Positions 1 through 6,591 are shown, counted from the first letter of the stretch. The stretch is DNA of 8,364 nt from H111-94 sp034436045 (GCA_034436045.1 DAOTVZ010000211.1:1-8364); one strand, 5' to 3'. Notes: generated by a model from the sequence alone, not told the origin. Program-made: numbers and translations.

Positions 1-584
1 CTGATCAGGGCACCTGGAGCTTTGATCGCGTCATCTCCACGCTGCCCACACGCCTGACCTGTCGTCTGGTACCTGCCCTGCCGCTGGAGTATCGTCAACG
101 CTATGATTGGGGCCAGGCCTACGGGGCGCACTGTTTGATCCTGTCATTAGATCGGCCCCTGACCGATAGCTACTGGATCAATATCTGTGATCGCGGCTAC
201 CCCTTTACCGGCCTGTTCGAGCATACCAACTTCTGTTCGCCGCGCGAATATGGTGGACGGCACCTGGTCTACCTGGGCAACTACCGCCCGATGGATGACG
301 CGCTGTTCAAGATGAGCAAAGAAGAGGTGATGGCGCTGTACTTCCCGCATCTTAAGCGCATTGTACCGAACTTCGACGCCGCCTGGGTGCAGGAAAGCTG
401 GCTCTTCCAGGCCCCCTACGCCCAGCCCATCGTCACCACCGACTACCGGCAGCATATTCCGCCGCTGCAAACGCCGCTCCCCGGTCTGTGGGTGGCGAAC
501 ATGTTCCAGGTCTACCCGCACGACAGAGGCCAGAACTACTCGTTCGCGCTGGGAGAGCAGGTAGCGCGTGCAGCCCTGTTATAA
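1..584 (+). CDS. FAD-dependent oxidoreductase (amine oxidase / protoporphyrinogen oxidase-like), C-terminal part
   Basis: The 5' end lies outside the window; the frame is open from base 3 and ends in TAA at 582-584, giving 193 visible residues. The fragment begins with a WSFDRVISTLPT stretch, which resembles the segment in amine-oxidase and PPOX-type flavoproteins where the substrate domain returns to the FAD domain. It ends with GLWVANMFQVYPHDRGQ (about residues 161-177) and then FALGEQVARA. This is the usual C-terminal FAD-contacting strand, loop and helix (GL-x-N-x-YP-x-DRG, then a G-x-x-A helix). A TTG at 135 is an internal codon, not a start, because the frame stays open and conserved upstream. 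The substrate cannot be told from this part; UDP-galactopyranose-mutase-like, carotenoid-desaturase-like or PPOX-like enzymes share this end. The gene converges on the permease gene, with only 3 nt between the two stop codons. Family placement is firm; the substrate is unknown. Confidence 0.82.
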   Translation, partial: DQGTWSFDRVISTLPTRLTCRLVPALPLEYRQRYDWGQAYGAHCLILSLDRPLTDSYWINICDRGYPFTGLFEHTNFCSPREYGGRHLVYLGNYRPMDDALFKMSKEEVMALYFPHLKRIVPNFDAAWVQESWLFQAPYAQPIVTTDYRQHIPPLQTPLPGLWVANMFQVYPHDRGQNYSFALGEQVARAALL

Positions 585-587
585 GCG

Positions 588-1706
588 TTAGATGATGGCG
601 GCAACAGAGGCTTGTCGTCGCAGCAGGGTGACAGCCAGCAGGAAGATTACCACGATGCATCCTAGCACTATGCCGCCGTCAAGCAACGTATTGCCCCACC
701 CGGCCTGTCCGGCGAGCGCATTGGCGATACCGTCGGCGAGATAGTAGGTTGGCAGCACCTTGATGACATTTGTAAACGGGTTGTTGCCGATCAACTGGCT
801 GAATACGCCTACCACGAAGACCGGCAGGATATAGATGAAGGTGGCAAGGCCGGAAAAGGCCCCGACTGCGCTTGAGGTCTGGAAGATGCTACCAGCCAGT
901 AGTCCCACTGAGATGCTGAAAAGTGTGCCCAGCACGGTAAACAGCAGCACGATAGGAATCTGACCGCTAAAGCCACCCTTAATTGCCATCACAACGATTG
1001 AGAGGATAAGCTGATAGACCAGTCCGACCAGCAGTTTGCCGCCCACCACGTCGGCAAACGAAGCGGGTGTGACCATTAACATGCGCAGCGTTTTCTTCTC
1101 TTTCTCCTCAATCAGCATACCGGGTACAAGCGACATACCTACGAAGAAAGAGCATAACAGGACGGTGAGACTATAGGCCTGAGCCAGATTCTGCGTGTCA
1201 GCATTAGCAGCCGGAGGATTGATCGTGGCAACATCAATCGTCGCGGGCGGCTGCGGATTGGCAATCTGGCGTGTATAATCCGCAATAGCACCCTGCAACA
1301 GCGCGCTCTGCTGACGATTGACCTGATTTCCGTTGATATACACCTGGAGCTGTGGATGCTGATTGGCGACTAAACGCTGTTCAAAGTCGGCGGGAATGAC
1401 CAGTCCCAGCGCGTAGAGAGAGTCCTTACGCGCATTGTTCGGCCCAAAAGCCGAGGCCACGTCCTGCGGAGTATTGACATAGATCATTTGTACGTTGCTA
1501 AACGATTGTTTGACCAGTTGCTCAATACCGGAGCGACCGGGGTTGTAGATCAACACCTTTGTTGGTGTGCTGCCCAGCAAGGCCTGAATGCCCACAAACA
1601 GAACGGCAAGAAAAATGGGCATAAGCAGAACAGTTAAAGATGCTTTGTTAAAAAGCATATCCAGTGTGTCTTTCCTGGCAATGGCAAGCAACGTGCGTAG
1701 ATGCAT
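588..1706 (-). CDS. ABC-2 type transporter permease
   Basis: A 372-residue integral membrane protein, probably the membrane half of an exporter of the ABC-2 class (long-loop, NatB/YhaP-like form). I see a first membrane segment at about 23-44, then a hydrophilic, presumably extracytoplasmic domain at about 45-175. Five more hydrophobic segments follow at about 178-199, 224-243, 251-273, 281-303 and 342-362. Between segments 2 and 3 lies the charged cytoplasmic EEKEKKTLR motif (200-208), typical of ABC-2 permeases and thought to contact the ATPase. The ATG start is supported by AAAGGAG at 1714-1720, 7 nt upstream; this site overlaps the stop codon of the preceding ATPase gene, so translation is probably coupled. 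Gene order ATPase-permease is the normal pairing for drug, lantibiotic or sodium exporters of this class. The substrate is unknown. The gene has no partner membrane gene in the window, so the transporter is probably (permease)2(ATPase)2. Confidence 0.9.
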   Translation of the reverse strand: MHLRTLLAIARKDTLDMLFNKASLTVLLMPIFLAVLFVGIQALLGSTPTKVLIYNPGRSGIEQLVKQSFSNVQMIYVNTPQDVASAFGPNNARKDSLYALGLVIPADFEQRLVANQHPQLQVYINGNQVNRQQSALLQGAIADYTRQIANPQPPATIDVATINPPAANADTQNLAQAYSLTVLLCSFFVGMSLVPGMLIEEKEKKTLRMLMVTPASFADVVGGKLLVGLVYQLILSIVVMAIKGGFSGQIPIVLLFTVLGTLFSISVGLLAGSIFQTSSAVGAFSGLATFIYILPVFVVGVFSQLIGNNPFTNVIKVLPTYYLADGIANALAGQAGWGNTLLDGGIVLGCIVVIFLLAVTLLRRQASVAAII

Positions 1707-1713
1707 GGTTCGA

Positions 1714-1720
1714 CTCCTTT
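1714..1720 (-). promoter_or_regulatory. Ribosome binding site of the permease gene, overlapping the ATPase stop codon
   Basis: On the minus strand this reads AAAGGAG, 7 nt before the permease ATG. The TAA stop of the ATPase gene (1719-1721) runs into it (TAAAGGAG). This fixes the permease start and suggests translational coupling of the two genes. Confidence 0.8.
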
Positions 1721-2618
1721 ACACAAGCTGAACACCGGCAACGGCTACAAACACCTCTTCCAGCGAGGCTTCATGGGTATGCAGAGCGCGTATTCTGCCC
1801 TGCGCTATCAACCGGCAGAGCCGCTCCTGGTCATGTACATCGTCCATGTCGAGCAAAATATCCTCAAAGCATTCATTATGAGCAGGCAATTGTCCCGCTT
1901 GCAGCGTGACGGTTAGTCGGCGCTGCCCATGCGAGAGTTTCAGATTGCGTGGCGTATCGCAGGCGACGAGGCGACCATCAACGATAAAGCCTACCTGCTG
2001 GCAGAGTTGATCAGCCTCGTCCATCAGGTGCGTGGTCAACAATATTGTGATACCTTCTGCGCTCAGTTGTTTGATGGTCTGGCGAATAGCACGCGCCGAG
2101 AGAGGATCAAGGCCGCGTCCCGGCTCATCAAGAAACAGCATGGGGGGACGATGCAGCAGAGCGCGAGCGATCACCAGACGCTGGCGCATACCGTTGGAAA
2201 AGGTGCGTACCGGGTCTCTGGCACGCTCGCGCAGGTCTACCAGGGTCAGCACCTCATCCACGCGCTGCCTGGGCAGGCCGTAGAGCCAGCATGAGAACTC
2301 CAGGTTGAGCCGCGCGGAGAGCCGTTCATACAGATTTTGCTCCTCAAAGACCACACCGATGCGCTGTTTCAGTTGCTCGTGTTCCTTGACGACATCGCAG
2401 CCCGCCACACGCGCCGTACCGCCATCCGGCTCGATCTGGCCCGTCAGCATACGGATAGTCGTTGTCTTGCCCGCGCCATTGGGGCCGAGCAGGCCAAAGA
2501 TTTCACCCCTGCGCACGCTGAAGCTGATACCCTTGACTGCCTCTTTGCGGCCAAAGCTGCGGCGCAGCTCGTGCGCCTCAATCATAAAGTCTGAAGCTAT
2601 CTTCCTCATTCTATTCAC
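1719..2618 (-). CDS. ABC transporter ATP-binding protein (DrrA/CcmA-like exporter ATPase)
   Basis: Cytoplasmic ATPase that should power the permease encoded 12 nt downstream. All core motifs are present in the 299-residue reading: Walker A GPNGAGKT (45-52), signature FSNGMRQRL (140-148, a variant of LSGGQ), Walker B MLFLDEP with catalytic E165, D-loop GLDP (169-172) and switch H197 in TTHLMDEAD. The C-terminus carries an EASLEEVFVAVAG tail typical of DrrA-type ATPases. At the Q-loop, where IGVVFQEP is usual, the sequence is IGVVFEEQ, so the glutamine is shifted or replaced by glutamate. The start is uncertain: GTG at 2618, ATG at 2609 and ATG at 2585 (giving MIEAHELRR, the usual family start) are all possible, and none has a strong Shine-Dalgarno site. 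It is divergent from the ABC-LytTR gene, whose own ABC domain it resembles. Substrate is unknown. Confidence 0.93.
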   Translation of the reverse strand: MNRMRKIASDFMIEAHELRRSFGRKEAVKGISFSVRRGEIFGLLGPNGAGKTTTIRMLTGQIEPDGGTARVAGCDVVKEHEQLKQRIGVVFEEQNLYERLSARLNLEFSCWLYGLPRQRVDEVLTLVDLRERARDPVRTFSNGMRQRLVIARALLHRPPMLFLDEPGRGLDPLSARAIRQTIKQLSAEGITILLTTHLMDEADQLCQQVGFIVDGRLVACDTPRNLKLSHGQRRLTVTLQAGQLPAHNECFEDILLDMDDVHDQERLCRLIAQGRIRALHTHEASLEEVFVAVAGVQLV

Positions 2619-2687
2619 TCACTTTTCTTGCTTTCAAGTAGGTGTTGATGATTGCGATTGAGAGTGCCATCCTATGCGCTCTGCTCG

Positions 2688-2697
2688 GACACGTGTC
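2688..2697. repeat. Perfect 10-bp palindrome GACACGTGTC
   Basis: The sequence GACACGTGTC equals its own reverse complement. It lies about 3-12 nt downstream of the possible leftward transcription start of the exporter operon, a place where an operator could sit. Symmetry stops at ten bases. A role as a binding site is only an inference, since LytTR proteins usually use direct repeats. Confidence 0.35.
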
Positions 2698-2737
2698 GTT
2701 GAGAAAACTGTACCATGAGGATCACGACAGCGCTACA

Positions 2738-2793
2738 AATTTTGGCCGAGTGGCGTATCTGCAAGGCTAAAAGGCGCAATTTTGTGGTCGAGT
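2738..2793 (+). repeat. Direct-repeat pair AATTTTG-n-CGAGT upstream of the regulator promoter
   Basis: AATTTTG occurs at 2738-2744 and again at 2778-2784, exactly 40 bp apart. Each copy is followed by CGAGT (2747-2751 and 2789-2793) after a gap of 2 or 4 bases. The second copy ends 5 bp before the -10 hexamer and covers the place where a -35 box would be. Spacing near four helical turns would put both copies on one face of the DNA. This is a candidate site for the LytTR protein encoded just downstream; the sequence does not match the textbook LytTR consensus. Confidence 0.4.
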
Positions 2794-2795
2794 CA

Positions 2796-2804
2796 TGCTA
2801 TAAT
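2796..2804 (+). promoter_or_regulatory. Extended -10 promoter (TGCTATAAT) of the ABC-LytTR gene
   Basis: TGC followed by a perfect TATAAT hexamer (2799-2804) is a consensus extended -10 element. No good -35 hexamer lies 16-18 bp upstream, as is usual for such promoters, and an activator or repressor site may take its place. Transcription would start near 2811 and give a leader of roughly 57 nt before the ATG at 2868. Confidence 0.7.
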
Positions 2805-2867
2805 ACGGGGCGAACGGTGCAATATGTGGGCTGAAACAGCATCCTCGGAAGATAGCAGGCAGGGCGT

Positions 2868-3923
2868 ATGCTACAGATACAGCAACTCGAAAAGATTATC
2901 GATAGCCGCCGTGTGCTGGCCATCGAACACCTTGAGATACAGGCAGGCGAGATTGTGGCCCTCGTTGGCCCAGGCGGCAGTGGGAAAACGCTGCTCATCC
3001 AGCTACTCTGCGGGCAGATACAGCCCAGTCGAGGACAGATTTTTCTTGAAGGACAGGACATGGCTAAAGTGCCAATGGCACGCTGTCGGCTTGGCGTTCT
3101 CTTCGCGGATGATCTACTCTACGAAAGGCTCACTGTGCAGGGCAACCTGGAATTTTTCTGCCACTTGCATGGTCTTCCCAACAAGCGCGTGGGCGAGGTG
3201 CTGGCACTGGTTGGCATGAGCGACCAGGCACAGAAGCGCGTCAACAAGCTTTCGTGGGCGGAGCAGCGCCGCCTCGCCTTCGCCCGCACACTGCTTAACC
3301 ACCCTACGCTTTTATTGCTGGATGACCCGCTTCGCCATACCAATGTGGATACGCAACAGGTCATGCAGCGCATCATCTCCGACCAGGCCTCACAAGGCAC
3401 CGGCATTCTGCTGGCCCTGGAAGACCTGGCCTGGGCCGGTAAGTTCTGCACCAGGATTGTGGAGATTGAGGCAGGACGCATTATAGGTATGCGTACACGC
3501 GAGATGACAATAAGTTCATCATCAGATTCACAGGAGAAAGAGGACATACCAGCGCTGCCGCAAGCCCCCCTTGCCTCATCCCGCTTCACTCCTTTCAAGA
3601 TACCGGCGCGCAAAGAAGACCGTATCATGCTTTATGACCCCAATGAACTGCTGTATGCTACTAGCCGCGACGGCAAAACCTACTTGCGCACCACCAACGA
3701 CGAGGCTGCGACCAACCTTACCTTGCAAGAACTTGAACAACGCCTGGTCGGGCGCGGTTTCTTCAAGGCGCACCGCGCCTACCTGGTCAACTTACAGCAC
3801 ATCAGGGCCGTCATTCAATTCACACGTAATAGCTATACGCTTCTGCTCAGCGATGACAAAGAGACGATGATTCCCCTCAGCAAACAATGCGAGAAAGAAC
3901 TGCAAGAACTGTTGGGCTATTGA
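2868..3923 (+). CDS. ABC ATPase-LytTR fusion transcriptional regulator with degenerate ATPase site
   Basis: The 351-residue protein has an ABC ATPase domain (about 1-208), a Ser/Pro-rich linker (about 213-248) and a LytTR DNA-binding domain (about 249-350). The LytTR part shows FFKAHRAYLVNLQHIR (298-313) and the closing IPLSKQCEKELQELLG (335-350), both hallmark segments. In the ABC domain Walker A is intact (GPGGSGKT, 34-41). Walker B ends LDDP, with D153 where the catalytic glutamate should be. The signature is LSWAEQRR in place of LSGGQ, the Q-loop position is A80, and the switch histidine is E185. It probably binds ATP but hydrolyses it poorly. Its ABC domain resembles the ATPase at 1719-2618 (39 of 81 residues identical by hand in a gapless stretch). 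It likely regulates the divergent exporter operon. No membrane segment is present. The ATG is preceded only by a weak AGGG (2861-2864). Its end overlaps rlmB by 7 nt, tail to tail. Confidence 0.88.
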   Translation: MLQIQQLEKIIDSRRVLAIEHLEIQAGEIVALVGPGGSGKTLLIQLLCGQIQPSRGQIFLEGQDMAKVPMARCRLGVLFADDLLYERLTVQGNLEFFCHLHGLPNKRVGEVLALVGMSDQAQKRVNKLSWAEQRRLAFARTLLNHPTLLLLDDPLRHTNVDTQQVMQRIISDQASQGTGILLALEDLAWAGKFCTRIVEIEAGRIIGMRTREMTISSSSDSQEKEDIPALPQAPLASSRFTPFKIPARKEDRIMLYDPNELLYATSRDGKTYLRTTNDEAATNLTLQELEQRLVGRGFFKAHRAYLVNLQHIRAVIQFTRNSYTLLLSDDKETMIPLSKQCEKELQELLGY

Positions 3924-4675
3924 TCCATACCAGCAACCGGTTTTTTGCTGCGTTGCCGCAGGGCTTCGTAGACGGCGATGCTGCCCGCGACGGCGGCATT
4001 AAGCGAGTTGATGTGCCCAAACATGGGCAGCTTGATGAGCAGGTCGCAATGCTCGCGTACCAGGCGCGAGAGACCTTTGTTCTCGTTGCCGACAACCAGC
4101 GCCAGTGGGCCGGTTAGATCGGCCTCAGTATAGAGCGTTTTGCCCTCACCCGCCAGTCCGACCACCCAGATATTCTGCTGTTTGAGTGCATCAATGGTGC
4201 GCGTAATATTGGTTTGCTGCGCGATCAGGATATGCTCGGTTGCGCCTGCCGAGGTCTTCACGACTGCGGCGGTGACATCGGCGGCCCGATGCTCCGGTAT
4301 CACCACACCATGCATGCCTGCCGCTTCAGCCGTGCGAATCAGCGAGCCGAGATTATTGATATCCTGAATGGCATCCAGGATGAGTATGAAAGGGGCCTCT
4401 TCACGCTGCATTGCCAGTGTCAATATATCATCGATGTCGGCATAGCGCCGTTCGCCCACCATCAAAATACAGCCCTGATGCACGGCCCCGTTGCTAATCT
4501 TATCGAGCCGGGCACGTGGCACAAACTCCACCGGGATGTGCCGCCGCTCGGCAATCTGCAGAATGGGGGCGACTGCCACGTCGCGCTTCCCCTCTGCCAG
4601 CAACAAGCGTAATATCTTGCGCGGCGAGTGCAGCGTCTCCAGCACCGGATTACGCCCCCAGATATACTCCGCCAT
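3917..4675 (-). CDS. rlmB: 23S rRNA (guanosine-2'-O)-methyltransferase, TrmH/SpoU family (RlmB-type)
   Basis: Predicted to methylate the 2'-OH of a guanosine in 23S rRNA (G2251 in E. coli numbering) using S-adenosylmethionine. The 252-residue length and layout match RlmB. An N-terminal RNA-binding domain opens with EYIWGRNPVLETL (about 3-15) and ends near residue 76. A SPOUT domain follows, with motif 1 LDAIQDINNLGSLIRTAEAAG (N108, R114), motif 2 VVGNENKGLSR (194-204, E198) and motif 3 IKLPMFGHINSLNAAVA (214-230, S224, N226), the part that forms the trefoil knot and SAM pocket. The ATG at 4675 is set by AAAGGAG 8 nt upstream. It has its own extended -10 promoter at 4718-4726 and seems to be transcribed alone. 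Its last 7 nt overlap the end of the convergent ABC-LytTR gene. Another target guanosine or a tRNA target cannot be excluded from sequence alone, but the N-terminal domain favours RlmB. Confidence 0.92.
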   Translation of the reverse strand: MAEYIWGRNPVLETLHSPRKILRLLLAEGKRDVAVAPILQIAERRHIPVEFVPRARLDKISNGAVHQGCILMVGERRYADIDDILTLAMQREEAPFILILDAIQDINNLGSLIRTAEAAGMHGVVIPEHRAADVTAAVVKTSAGATEHILIAQQTNITRTIDALKQQNIWVVGLAGEGKTLYTEADLTGPLALVVGNENKGLSRLVREHCDLLIKLPMFGHINSLNAAVAGSIAVYEALRQRSKKPVAGMDQ

Positions 4676-4683
4676 AAAGCAAA

Positions 4684-4690
4684 CTCCTTT
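4684..4690 (-). promoter_or_regulatory. Ribosome binding site of rlmB
   Basis: The minus strand reads AAAGGAG, ending 8 nt before the rlmB ATG at 4675. This supports the chosen start. Confidence 0.8.
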
Positions 4691-4717
4691 TTAAAAAATG
4701 CGTTCGTTTTGGACACG

Positions 4718-4726
4718 AGTATAGCA
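4718..4726 (-). promoter_or_regulatory. Extended -10 promoter (TGCTATACT) of rlmB
   Basis: On the minus strand the bases read TGC plus TATACT (4718-4723), five of six matches to the -10 consensus with the TGn extension. No good -35 hexamer is seen. Transcription would begin near 4711 and leave a leader of about 35 nt. Confidence 0.6.
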
Positions 4727-5022
4727 CATGCTGGCATCTATGGGCAGTAGAGCAAGTCGGCAGGGGTGAACGTCAAATTTCTGCATGATGCGTGGCAATC
4801 TTGTCCCCCGACCCTGGGCGACGAGCACAAGAAGTACAATGATAGAGGAGAAGCTGGCCTTGCGCTCGCCCTGCAAAAAAGATGCACACCGCGTCAGCAC
4901 GTGCCCCAGGTGAATGCCCTGGCTACAACCCCCTATCCACATCAATCGTATAGTGGGTAAGCAACTAAAACGGTTAGATGTTAGCGCATGGCAGGGGCTG
5001 CAAGACATCGTTCCTATAGAAG

Positions 5023-5027
5023 AGAGG
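5023..5027 (+). promoter_or_regulatory. Ribosome binding site deciding the start of the zinc-finger gene
   Basis: AGAGG lies 9 nt before ATG 5037. The frame is open further upstream to a possible ATG at 4914, but that start has no such site and would add 41 residues that look like translated leader. Confidence 0.55.
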
Positions 5028-5036
5028 CATAAAACA

Positions 5037-6551
5037 ATGGGTGACGAGTGGGATCAGCGCCGCTATACCGGCGAACCGAGTCAGCAACCATCAAATCAAC
5101 CCAATTTTCCCAGTCAAGAAGAGCTTGAGAAGCGCCTTGAAGAGATCAGGCAATTTGTGGTGCAAGGCGCAAGCGAGGCTCAGCAGCGCATTAAGCGTGT
5201 TGTCGATAAGGCCGGTGAGTACTGGAAACAGGTTCAGGTACCGCAAACGCCTCGCCAGGCCAGCAGCGTCGAGGAACAGCGCATCCGGCAGCTTGCCAAT
5301 ATGTGGAGCAACGAGAACTGGCGCGTAGCCAAAGACCTCGGTACCTACATGGACATCGTTTCCTGGACAACCGACGAAGTGTGGGAGATCACAGTGCAGA
5401 CGCGTTGGGAGACGCGCGGCATGGATACTGTCTCTGAACCATACACAGGACGTCCCGTCGGTAAACCACAGCCACTGTTGCCCGTCTGGGACTACGAGCT
5501 TCCCCCCATTACGGGCCTCAAAGCGCCGAGCAGCCGGACACGCCTGGAAGGACTGGACGAGATTATTGCCTGCACCACCTGTAACGGCACCGGACGCGCC
5601 CTCTGCTCTACCTGCACCGGGCGAGGCTGGATTGTCTGTCCCGACTGCAAAGGTCGCACCAAGAAACGCTGTTCGACCTGTCGTGGGCGCGGCTATGTCG
5701 CCGACTGGACGGAGAGCGAGAAAAAGCCGTTTTTCCAGCGCCAGGCCGATAATGTCGCCACGTCCTTTGGCGAACGTATTGCTGATGTCTTTGATAATAT
5801 TCGTCAGCAAGGTATTCCGGTGCCCAATCCGGTGGATACCGACCCGGCCAATAAGGGCAAGACCGTTCCTTGCCCCGATTGCGTCAATGGCGAGGTGGAT
5901 TGCTCGTGTGGCAACGGCAAACGAGTCTGCGCGACCTGCGAGGGGGGGAAAACCGTCTTCTGCGCTAACTGCAATGGCACGGGCAAACTGGTACGCCACC
6001 GCGAGATCGTGCGCCGCTTCGACCTGCGCACGCAGACACGCCTCGTCGGCGATAGCAGCATTCCGCATCAGCAGTTGATTCGCGCCAGCGGTGAACTGAT
6101 CTTCAACGCTGAGGTGAACGAGTCGCTGCATCCCGATGCGCCGCCGGAGGCTGTACCTGGCGATGTCTGGCGCGCCGCTGTCACGCTGGTGCAGCAGGCC
6201 GCGCAAGAGCGCCCCATCCCCAACGCCAGCAGCGAGCAATCGCGCGCCACCTTGCAGGTCATTGAACTGGCGCGTATCCCGTACACGCGCGTGCAATATC
6301 GTTATTCTGATCGAGACTATGTGTTCTACATCTATGATAGCGAGGGGCGCGAGAAATTCTATGCCGAGAGCTATCCCGCCCGCTGGGATCGCGTTGAGCG
6401 CCTGGTCAAAGCCATTACCGCCGACCTGATGGAGGCGGCGGAGAACCCGCCGAATAGCGGACCTCGCTCCGGCCCGTACCGCGTACCTATCGAGTACCCG
6501 CCCTATAACATCACCGAAGAGGATGACGACAACAAGCCGGGCAAGCAGTAA
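5037..6551 (+). CDS. Large protein with a doubled DnaJ-type cysteine-rich (CxxCxGxG) zinc-binding region, no J domain
   Basis: A 504-residue, probably cytoplasmic protein without signal peptide or membrane segments. The N-terminus is Gln/Pro-rich (about 6-27), followed by a charged helical, possibly coiled-coil stretch (27-66). The middle holds two groups of four DnaJ-type cysteine motifs. The first group is CTTCNGTG (179), CSTCTGRG (190), CPDCKGRT (201) and CSTCRGRG (212). The second is CPDCVNGE (279), CSCGNG (289, degenerate), CATCEGGK (298) and CANCNGTG (309). A 59-residue charged insert separates the groups. In DnaJ four such motifs make two zinc sites, so this protein could hold about four, one of them altered. 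There is no HPD-containing J domain, so it should not stimulate DnaK in the usual way. The C-terminal 150 residues look like an unassigned alpha/beta domain and end in an acidic tail. Its function is unknown; protein binding or redox and zinc-dependent chaperone-like roles are guesses. Confidence 0.85.
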   Translation: MGDEWDQRRYTGEPSQQPSNQPNFPSQEELEKRLEEIRQFVVQGASEAQQRIKRVVDKAGEYWKQVQVPQTPRQASSVEEQRIRQLANMWSNENWRVAKDLGTYMDIVSWTTDEVWEITVQTRWETRGMDTVSEPYTGRPVGKPQPLLPVWDYELPPITGLKAPSSRTRLEGLDEIIACTTCNGTGRALCSTCTGRGWIVCPDCKGRTKKRCSTCRGRGYVADWTESEKKPFFQRQADNVATSFGERIADVFDNIRQQGIPVPNPVDTDPANKGKTVPCPDCVNGEVDCSCGNGKRVCATCEGGKTVFCANCNGTGKLVRHREIVRRFDLRTQTRLVGDSSIPHQQLIRASGELIFNAEVNESLHPDAPPEAVPGDVWRAAVTLVQQAAQERPIPNASSEQSRATLQVIELARIPYTRVQYRYSDRDYVFYIYDSEGREKFYAESYPARWDRVERLVKAITADLMEAAENPPNSGPRSGPYRVPIEYPPYNITEEDDDNKPGKQ

Positions 6552-6591
6552 CCGGAGCCGAGACGAGCATGACTGAGAAACGGGGGTGCTT

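Larger units (their letters stand above)
2619..2867. promoter_or_regulatory. Divergent regulatory region between exporter operon and ABC-LytTR regulator
   Basis: These 249 bases separate two divergent transcription units and should carry both promoters. The rightward promoter (2796-2804) is clear. For the leftward operon the best I can find is a weak extended -10, TGG plus TACAGT, on the minus strand at 2707-2715, without a good -35 box. Downstream of it lies the palindrome at 2688-2697. A direct-repeat pair at 2738-2751 and 2778-2793 flanks the rightward promoter. I see no convincing paired LytTR consensus sites and no gene. Confidence 0.6.
4676..5036. other. Intergenic region between rlmB and the zinc-finger gene
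   Basis: About 360 bases without a convincing gene. It holds the rlmB ribosome binding site and promoter at the left end. On the plus strand, TACAAT (4835-4840) and TATAGT (4949-4954) are possible -10 boxes for the gene starting at 5037, but neither has a recognisable -35 box. A short CCAGG/CCTGG inverted repeat lies near 4906-4922. Reading frames that cross the region have no ribosome binding site and no recognisable protein features. Confidence 0.5.

Noticed and set aside
147..521. Minus-strand open frame opposite the oxidoreductase
   Set aside because: It is antisense to a conserved flavoprotein end and shows no motif or ribosome binding site.
3119..3628. Minus-strand open frame opposite the ABC-LytTR gene
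   Set aside because: Low-complexity Ser/Arg/Cys-rich translation typical of an antisense shadow; the plus strand has clear domains.
4969..4980. 12-nt sequence AACGGTTAGATG shared with the minus strand at 8207-8218
   Set aside because: Both lie in gene leaders, but a few 12-nt matches are expected by chance in a window of this size when both strands are compared.
4691..5008. Minus-strand 105-codon frame in the rlmB upstream region
   Set aside because: It would overlap the rlmB promoter, has no good ribosome binding site and gives an unrecognisable, Cys-rich sequence.
4914..5036. Upstream start for the zinc-finger gene, adding 41 residues
   Set aside because: There is no ribosome binding site before 4914, while AGAGG stands at proper distance before ATG 5037; the extra part does not look like the protein that follows.
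5091..6296. A 401-codon open frame on the minus strand opposite the zinc-finger gene
   Set aside because: Its codons lie exactly in register with the sense codons, so it stays open simply because the sense gene rarely uses TTA, CTA and TCA. It has no ribosome binding site and no recognisable motifs, while the sense strand has the cysteine motifs.
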